NCBI GenBank assembly: GCA_944372275.1
Contig: CALVYO010000081.1
Coordinates: 1 to 5,940 of the forward strand
Direction: 5' to 3'
Origin: an uncultured Bacilli bacterium
GTDB lineage: Bacteria; Bacillota_I; Bacilli_A; RF39; UBA660
DNA: 5,940 nt
Shown: in pieces, positions 1 to 3,514 of the stretch
Position numbering within the stretch: position 1 is the stretch's first letter
How the letters are laid out: each line of letters opens with the position of its first letter
Program-made: the position numbers and the translations under genes
Notes under the pieces: model-generated
Seen by the model: the letters and a program-made list of their open reading frames with translations, nothing else
Told to the model about the DNA's origin: nothing
Database searches by the model: none

Positions 1-42
1 TAATAATGCTAACGGCGTATTATCAATTAATTTTTGTTCCAT
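1..42 (-). CDS. N-terminal fragment of an unidentified protein (14 codons)
   Basis: A minus-strand ATG at 40-42 opens a frame reading MEQKLIDNTPLALL that runs off the left edge. A good ribosome binding site (AGAAGGGA, plus 51-58) lies 8 nt upstream, which supports this as a true start. The gene follows spoVT in the same orientation after a 97-nt gap. In Bacillus the gene after spoVT is a polysaccharide-flippase (MATE-superfamily) gene. The few visible residues vaguely resemble starts of MATE-type transporters, but that is too little to assign a function. Confidence 0.6.
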   Translation of the reverse strand, partial: MEQKLIDNTPLALL

Positions 43-66
43 AGTACTATTCCCTTCTATGTTAAT

Positions 67-96
67 AATATATCATATAAATTTATTAAATAACAA
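67..96 (-). promoter_or_regulatory. Possible sigma-A promoter for the left-edge gene
   Basis: Reading the minus strand, TTGTTA (plus 91-96) is followed after 18 nt by TATATT (plus 67-72). The predicted start near 60 leaves a leader just long enough for the ribosome binding site at 51-58. The surroundings are very AT-rich, so a chance match is quite possible. Confidence 0.3.
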
Positions 97-139
97 TATT
101 ATTAATATACAAATAGCGACATTTTACGCATCTTTACAC

Positions 140-652
140 TTATTCTAAATGATTAGTTAAAAATTTAGATGCTATTTGAGTTAATTTTAAATCAGATTCA
201 TCAACTTCATCACCTATAATCATTACTAATCCTATAACATCACTATTAACAATAATCGGACTAACCGCATAACAACATTCAATTTCATCACTTATTTTAA
301 TTGATTTCTTATGTTTTTCTAACATCTCTTCTCTTCTATTTAATTTAACTTCTAAATCACTACCAATTTTTTTATTTAATAATTGTTTCTTTAAATCACC
401 AGATACCGCAATTATACTATCTGTATCACATATTAATACACTATTTTTAATAAAAGACTTAATTGAATCAGTTATATTTTGGGCAAAATCATTTAAGTTT
501 TTCATTAAAGAATATTTTCTTAAAATAATACTTTCATTTTCAACTAATATTTCTAAACTTTCCCCTTCTTTTATTCTTAAACTTCTTCTTATCTCCTTAG
601 GTATTACTATTCTTCCTAACTCATCGATTCTTCTTATAACTCCTGTTTTCAT
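140..652 (-). CDS. spoVT: Stage V sporulation protein T (SpoVT), AbrB-type transcription regulator
   Basis: The 170-residue product is colinear with Bacillus SpoVT (about 178 residues), a forespore regulator that modulates sigma-G-dependent genes. Residues 1-50 are a swapped-hairpin SpoVT/AbrB DNA-binding domain with the diagnostic run RRIDELGRIVIPKEIRRSL and then LRIKEGESLEI. Residues of about 55-170 form a GAF-like domain that retains the SpoVT signatures SVLICDTDSIIAVSG and SPIIVNSDVIG. The ATG at 652 is preceded by a strong GAGGTGA ribosome binding site (plus 656-662). The gene faces away from the toxin-antitoxin locus and towards the left-edge gene. In Bacillus it directly follows mfd, whereas here about 5 kb separates the two. 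No convincing sigma-G promoter could be picked out in the AT-rich upstream DNA. The identification is firm; the effector of the GAF domain is unknown. Confidence 0.95.
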   Translation of the reverse strand: MKTGVIRRIDELGRIVIPKEIRRSLRIKEGESLEILVENESIILRKYSLMKNLNDFAQNITDSIKSFIKNSVLICDTDSIIAVSGDLKKQLLNKKIGSDLEVKLNRREEMLEKHKKSIKISDEIECCYAVSPIIVNSDVIGLVMIIGDEVDESDLKLTQIASKFLTNHLE

Positions 653-725
653 TATTCACCTCAAAGTTAGTTTAAACAATATATTAAATAATATACTTAA
701 TTTCACATATAATATAAGTGCAATA

Positions 726-754
726 TTGACAAATATTTTAAAATAATGTATATT
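726..754 (+). promoter_or_regulatory. Sigma-A promoter of the type III antitoxin RNA
   Basis: A perfect -35 box TTGACA (726-731) is separated by exactly 17 nt from the -10 box TATATT (749-754). Transcription would start near 761, about 10 nt before the first antitoxin repeat. This fits type III systems, in which one strong promoter drives the RNA repeats and a terminator lets a fraction of transcription into the toxin gene. Confidence 0.85.
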
Positions 755-770
755 AATATTGCATTTAGAA

Positions 771-873
771 AATGTTTCTCGCTTCCGGGTGGAGTGCGAG
801 TAATAAATAATCCCGGTCGACAATGTTTCTCGCTTCTAGGTGGCTTGCGAGTTAATAAATTATCCTAGTTGAA
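771..873 (+). repeat. Tandem antitoxin repeats, two units of 51 and 52 nt
   Basis: Unit 1 covers 771-821 and unit 2 covers 822-873. They are nearly identical through AATGTTTCTCGCTT and the stem-1 arms, and differ mainly in the pseudoknot-forming segments, where changes are paired, and in AT-rich linkers. The unit length is close to that of CptI repeats. A third start (AATGTTT, 874-880) runs directly into the terminator. Confidence 0.9.
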
Positions 874-880
874 AATGTTT

Positions 881-915
881 GAAAACTTTATCTTAATAGA
901 TAGAGTTTTCTTTTT
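881..915 (+). terminator. Rho-independent terminator between antitoxin RNA and toxin
   Basis: GAAAAC (881-886) pairs with GTTTTC (905-910), and the inner arms TTTATCT (887-893) and AGATAGA (898-904) pair with a single G-U wobble. This gives a 13-bp stem with a TAAT loop, followed by TTTTT. An intrinsic terminator at this point is standard in type III toxin-antitoxin loci and sets the antitoxin-to-toxin transcript ratio. Confidence 0.88.
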
Positions 916-956
916 ATATATGCTATACTTTTAAATACTTAGAGGGGAAGGTAAAA

Positions 957-1388
957 ATGGAAATAATAACTGGATATTTATATCATATAAAAGACGAATT
1001 TTTTGACATAGTTAATGATGATAACCTAATGGCTAATCACGAAAAAGGTAAAAAACGACCAACTTATTTTACTATCAAAGATAAAGATATATTATGGTTT
1101 ATCCCATTAAGTAGCAAAATAGATAAATATTAAAAAATAGTAAATAATAAAATTAAAAGATATGGATTTTGTAATACTATTTTAATAGAAAAAATATTTG
1201 ATAAAAAAACCGCTATATTATTACAAAATGGTTTTCCTACTTTAGAAAAATATATTGATCATATTCACACAATAGATAATATACCTGCTAAAGTTCCTGA
1301 TACATTAAGTAAAATAATACTAAAAGAATTTAAAAAATTAATGAAATTAAAAGAACAAATGGAAATAGAATTATCTAAAAATTCTTAA
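957..1388 (+). pseudogene. cptN: CptN/ToxN-AbiQ family type III toxin endoribonuclease, interrupted by a nonsense codon
   Basis: The frame begins with ATG at 957 behind a strong GAGGGG ribosome binding site. Codons 1-58 include GYLYHIKDEFFD, NHEKGKKRPTYFTIKDKDIL and WFIPLSSKI, hallmarks of CptN/ToxN toxins. The S52-S53-K54 segment matches the Thr/Ser-Ser-Lys catalytic region of ToxN. Codon 59 is TAA (1131-1133). The same frame then continues for 84 more recognisable family residues (including KIVNNKIKRYGF and LLQNGFPTLEKYIDH) to a TAA at 1386-1388. Family members normally read KYKKI where this reads KY-stop-KI, so one A-to-T change in an AAA lysine codon would explain the break. No ribosome binding site or early in-frame ATG follows the stop, so the second half is probably not translated. 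Active family members are RNases that cut the antitoxin RNA and mRNAs and can act in phage defence. The 58-residue product would lack more than half the fold and is presumably inactive. An assembly error is the main alternative. Confidence 0.87.
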
Positions 1389-2383
1389 TACTTTTGTATT
1401 TTAAAATAACCATAATAACTACTTAATGATTTGATATATTTATTATAATCTTTATATTTTAATATTCTTAATTTTTTATATATTCTTCTTCTATTTTTAC
1501 TTAATATTTTAATATTTTTATTATAAAATCGATAACCTAAAAAACATAAACTATTTTTAGTTATAATTGTTTTATTATTTAACTCTAAATCATATTTTTT
1601 TAAATAAATAATAATTCTATCTAAACAATACTTTAAATAATCTTTATCCTTATGAAACAAAACCATATCATCCATATACCTAATATAATATTTTATTTTT
1701 AACTTTTCTTTAATATAATGATCTAAATCATTTAGATAATATATTCCTAATATCTGACTTGATAAATTACCGATACTTAACCCATAACCTTTTTTTAAAT
1801 AATTAATATTATGTTTCATAGCATATTCAAAAATATAATCATTATTAGTACTATCAATTATTTTATATAAAACATCTAAAAACAATTTATCTTTTATTTT
1901 TTTACTTAATAAATCTTTTAAAATATTATGATTAATACTATAAAAATATTTTTTAATATCAATCTTTAAACAATAATAATTATTTAATTCTCTAATATAT
2001 TTTTTAACTAACTTAATTCCATAACTAGTACCTTTATTAACTCTAACTGCTACATTACTATCAATTAAACTATTTTCTAAAATATTTATTAACTCATTAC
2101 CAATTAAATGATTAACTATTTTATTAAATAAATCTTGATTCAATATTAATCTTTGTTTAGGTTCATATATAATAAATAAATTATATTTACCAACCTTATA
2201 TTTATTTTCTTTTAAAACATTATATATATTAACAATATTAATACAAAAATAATCTTCAAATTGTTCTATTTTATATTTATTTTTAGTATTATTTTTTATT
2301 TTATTATAAACACTAATTATATTATTTAAATCATATAAATTACTATAAATATTACCTATTCTTTTCATAATTAATAAACCCAT
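1385..2383 (-). CDS. Diversity-generating retroelement reverse transcriptase
   Basis: This 332-residue protein would make the error-prone cDNA copy of the template repeat. Visible motifs are YEPKQRLI (73-80), the first catalytic aspartate D142 in KIDIKKYFYSI, GLSIGNLSSQ (201-210), the catalytic YMDD (236-239) and FLGYRF (281-286). The LSSQ segment, where retroviral and group II intron enzymes have a different QG-type motif, is characteristic of DGR reverse transcriptases. There is no maturase or endonuclease domain, as expected. The stated start at 2383 has no clear ribosome binding site. An internal Met at residue 6 (ATG ending at 2368) is equally plausible, and either start overlaps the end of the avd-like gene, suggesting translational coupling. 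The gene is extremely AT-rich, with very high Lys, Asn, Ile and Tyr content. Its stop codon overlaps the stop of the convergent toxin frame. Confidence 0.95.
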   Translation of the reverse strand: MGLLIMKRIGNIYSNLYDLNNIISVYNKIKNNTKNKYKIEQFEDYFCINIVNIYNVLKENKYKVGKYNLFIIYEPKQRLILNQDLFNKIVNHLIGNELINILENSLIDSNVAVRVNKGTSYGIKLVKKYIRELNNYYCLKIDIKKYFYSINHNILKDLLSKKIKDKLFLDVLYKIIDSTNNDYIFEYAMKHNINYLKKGYGLSIGNLSSQILGIYYLNDLDHYIKEKLKIKYYIRYMDDMVLFHKDKDYLKYCLDRIIIYLKKYDLELNNKTIITKNSLCFLGYRFYNKNIKILSKNRRRIYKKLRILKYKDYNKYIKSLSSYYGYFKIQKY

Positions 2384-2708
2384 ATATTAACTTAACAATA
2401 TTATTTAAAATACTACATATATTAATAAACTTCTTATAACTAATAATCTTCTTTTTAAAACAAATATTAATATAAAAATCTAACATTTTAATTTTAGTTA
2501 AACAAATAAATAATTTATTTATTCTTTCCTCTTTAAATAAATAATTAGCCATATAAATATCTTCTAATAAATCATATAAAATTAATTCAATCTTACTTTT
2601 TAAAATATAATCTTTTTTAGGAAAATTAATTAAAATATTATCAAAGTATAAAATAGTTTTTTTAATATTACTAATAACTAATAATTCACTATATTTTTTA
2701 TCTTTCAT
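2352..2708 (-). CDS. avd: Avd-like DGR accessory variability determinant, four-helix bundle
   Basis: This 118-residue basic, helical protein lies directly upstream of the reverse transcriptase, the usual place of Avd. The segment from about residue 60, with ERINKLFICLTKIKMLDFYI, then a lysine-rich turn KKKIISYKKF and a C-terminal ILNNIVKLIYGFI helix, has the typical Avd/four-helix-protein layout. Avd proteins form a barrel-like pentamer that binds the reverse transcriptase and template RNA and is needed for cDNA synthesis. The ATG at 2708 overlaps the end of the MutS-like gene by 11 bp, and the 3' end overlaps the reverse transcriptase gene. The three genes are therefore almost certainly cotranscribed. 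Family assignment is from pattern and context, because Avd sequences diverge widely. Confidence 0.88.
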   Translation of the reverse strand: MKDKKYSELLVISNIKKTILYFDNILINFPKKDYILKSKIELILYDLLEDIYMANYLFKEERINKLFICLTKIKMLDFYINICFKKKIISYKKFINICSILNNIVKLIYGFINYEKNR

Positions 2709-3111
2709 ACTTTTCCCTTAATTTATTTAATTTATCTCGATTGATTAAATTTAATATTTTTTCTAATTCATTTATAATATCATAATCAAATAATATATTC
2801 ATTAAATCCTTTTTATAAAAATAATTTTTATAATAATTTAATATTAAATCATAACTATTTAGTTCTTTTATACTTTCATATTTGTTATAAAATATATAAC
2901 TAATATTGTTATAATCTAATATTTCTTTTACCTTTTCAAATTCTGAAATAGCAAATCCTACTTTATTATCATCATATATTTTATAACCTAATAATCCACC
3001 TATAATATAACAATCATCATCAAATACTCTATAAAAATTGCCATATTTCATAAATATAACTGCATCTTTATTATTTGATTTTAACTCATTTCTTATATCT
3101 ACTAGTCTCAC
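2698..3111 (-). CDS. MutS domain I-like DGR accessory protein
   Basis: This 137-residue protein resembles only the N-terminal mismatch-recognition domain of MutS. DAVIFMKYGNFYRVFDDD (16-33) aligns with the MutS pattern in which a phenylalanine and glutamate (F-x-E in GDFYExF) contact the mismatch. Later YKIYDDNKVGFAISEFEKVKEIL resembles the part of domain I that ends in a helix. The clamp, lever and ATPase domains are absent. The phenylalanine (F26) is kept, but the glutamate is an arginine here (R28). MutS-like accessory genes are known beside some DGR reverse transcriptases; their role is not established. The start is GTG at 3111, with AGGGTGA (plus 3116-3122) just upstream. The gene heads the operon and overlaps avd by 11 bp. 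A role in handling TR/VR heteroduplexes or cDNA is inference. Confidence 0.82.
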   Translation of the reverse strand: MRLVDIRNELKSNNKDAVIFMKYGNFYRVFDDDCYIIGGLLGYKIYDDNKVGFAISEFEKVKEILDYNNISYIFYNKYESIKELNSYDLILNYYKNYFYKKDLMNILFDYDIINELEKILNLINRDKLNKLREKYER

Positions 3112-3129
3112 AATATCACCCTAAATAAT

Positions 3130-3161
3130 ATTATCACACACACACACACACACGTTGTCAA
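3130..3161 (-). promoter_or_regulatory. Candidate promoter of the DGR operon with a TG microsatellite as its spacer
   Basis: On the minus strand a perfect TTGACA (plus 3156-3161) is followed after 20 nt by GATAAT (plus 3130-3135), a 5/6 match to the -10 consensus. Almost all of the spacer is an alternating TG repeat. Twenty nucleotides is longer than the 16-18 optimum, and each repeat unit lost or gained would shift the spacing by 2. A weaker alternative -10, TGTGAT, sits at spacing 17. Transcription would start only about 12 nt before the GTG of the MutS-like gene, leaving a very short leader that just includes the ribosome binding site. Confidence 0.55.
3135..3153. repeat. Dinucleotide microsatellite (CA)9-C, or (GT)9-G on the minus strand
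   Basis: Nineteen bases of uninterrupted alternating C and A lie between the -35 and -10 elements of the putative DGR operon promoter. Such a tract is uncommon in a compact AT-rich bacterial genome and is of the type that changes length by slipped-strand mispairing. Confidence 0.95.
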
Positions 3162-3169
3162 GCATTTAT

Positions 3170-3336
3170 TCAAAAAAATACAAAGAAAAAGCGATTTTTC
3201 GATTTCTCTACTAAACCACTTTTATTCTAGTTGTGTCTTCACCAATATTTTTAGGCTTTATACCTAGGGAATAAGAATTGTTTCCTAATTCTTGTTTTAT
3301 ACAACCTTAATCATATAAATTAAGTTTAGAAGGAAT
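3170..3336 (-). ncRNA. Spacer part of the DGR template RNA, predicted structured
   Basis: About 170 nt separate the 3' end of the TR (transcript sense) from the operon promoter, and no protein is encoded there. In transcript order it contains a hairpin CTTAAT/ATTAAG (plus 3306-3311 with 3319-3324), a second hairpin AAGAATT/AATTCTT with a 7-nt loop (plus 3273-3279 with 3287-3293), and a possible closing stem GTTGT/ACAAC (plus 3230-3234 with 3301-3305). It ends in a weak 6-bp AT hairpin (3185-3200) followed by a U-rich stretch that could be a terminator. In the Bordetella phage DGR the equivalent spacer is essential: it primes cDNA synthesis and binds the RT-Avd complex. The same role here is inferred from position. 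Confidence 0.55.
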
Positions 3337-3417
3337 CTGCACGGAGACCATTCGTGTTGGACACATCATTGTTGTTGGCATTACCATTGTTGTTCACGTT
3401 CCAAGCGTTAGAACTAC
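3337..3417 (-). repeat. DGR template repeat (TR)
   Basis: This non-coding copy aligns without gaps to VR1 and VR2 inside the target gene. In coding (minus) sense it is rich in AAC/AAT codons and would read S-S-N-A-W-N-V-N-N-N-G-N-A-N-N-N-D-V-S-N in the target frame, then TNGLRA. Over the first 71 aligned positions (plus 3337-3407) it has 23 coding-strand adenines. VR1 differs at 9 of these and VR2 at 12, with no difference at any of the 48 other positions. The AAY codons are the classic DGR design, since NNY can never give a stop codon. The match ends sharply at CTGC (plus 3337-3340), the counterpart of the initiation-of-mutagenic-homology end. The TR lies about 100 nt after the target gene and upstream of the accessory genes and RT, all on one strand. 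Confidence 0.96.
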
Positions 3418-3445
3418 ATATATTCTTACACCCAAACCTTAAACC

Positions 3446-3474
3446 ACACCTTGCCTTTTTCATCGGCAAGGTGT
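3446..3474 (-). promoter_or_regulatory. Strong hairpin between target gene and TR
   Basis: ACACCTTGCC (plus 3446-3455) pairs perfectly with GGCAAGGTGT (plus 3465-3474), giving a 10-bp GC-rich stem with a 9-nt loop, 40 nt after the target stop codon. In minus sense it is not followed by a U-run, so it is not a typical intrinsic terminator. It may protect the 3' end of the target mRNA, mark the 5' end of the template RNA, or attenuate transcription between the two. Confidence 0.6.
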
Positions 3475-3514
3475 ATATTGCTTCGTTTGTACTTATTTTT
3501 TTCAAATCTTCTTT

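Larger units (their letters stand above)
761..915 (+). ncRNA. cptI: CptI-like type III antitoxin RNA, two pseudoknot repeats
   Basis: Two tandem repeats (771-821, 51 nt; 822-873, 52 nt) each begin AATGTTT, and a third partial unit starts at 874. In each, stem 1 is CTCGC/GCGAG (778-782 with 796-800; 829-833 with 847-851). Five bases of its loop pair with a downstream segment to make a pseudoknot: CCGGG (785-789) with CCCGG (812-816) in repeat 1, and CTAGG (836-840) with CCTAG (864-868) in repeat 2. Two of the five pairs change together between repeats, which is direct compensatory evidence for the fold. The order promoter, repeats, terminator, toxin is that of type III toxin-antitoxin loci, where the toxin cuts the repeat RNA and the released pseudoknots bind and inhibit it. 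Two repeats agree with the 2:2 CptN/CptI assembly known for this family. Confidence 0.88.

Noticed and set aside
1..42. Naming the left-edge gene as a MATE/SpoVB-type flippase
   Set aside because: Only 14 residues are visible; synteny hints at it, but the sequence cannot support the name.
663..760. A defined promoter for spoVT
   Set aside because: Several partial sigma-A matches and no clear sigma-G match occur in this very AT-rich stretch; none stands out enough to annotate.
771..873. CRISPR-like repeats or a riboswitch
   Set aside because: The units are directly adjacent with no unique spacers, and the covarying pseudoknots followed by a terminator and a ToxN-type gene identify a type III antitoxin.
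957..1133. Treating the first 58 codons after 957 as a complete small protein
   Set aside because: The conserved toxin sequence resumes in the same frame right after the TAA, so a nonsense-interrupted toxin explains the data better.
1385..2383. Group II intron or retron reverse transcriptase
   Set aside because: There is no maturase/endonuclease domain or intron RNA, the LSSQ motif is DGR-type, and the TR, VRs and Avd-like gene are present.
3446..3474. Intrinsic terminator of the target gene
   Set aside because: The stem is strong, but no U-run follows on the minus strand; kept only as a hairpin of unknown role.
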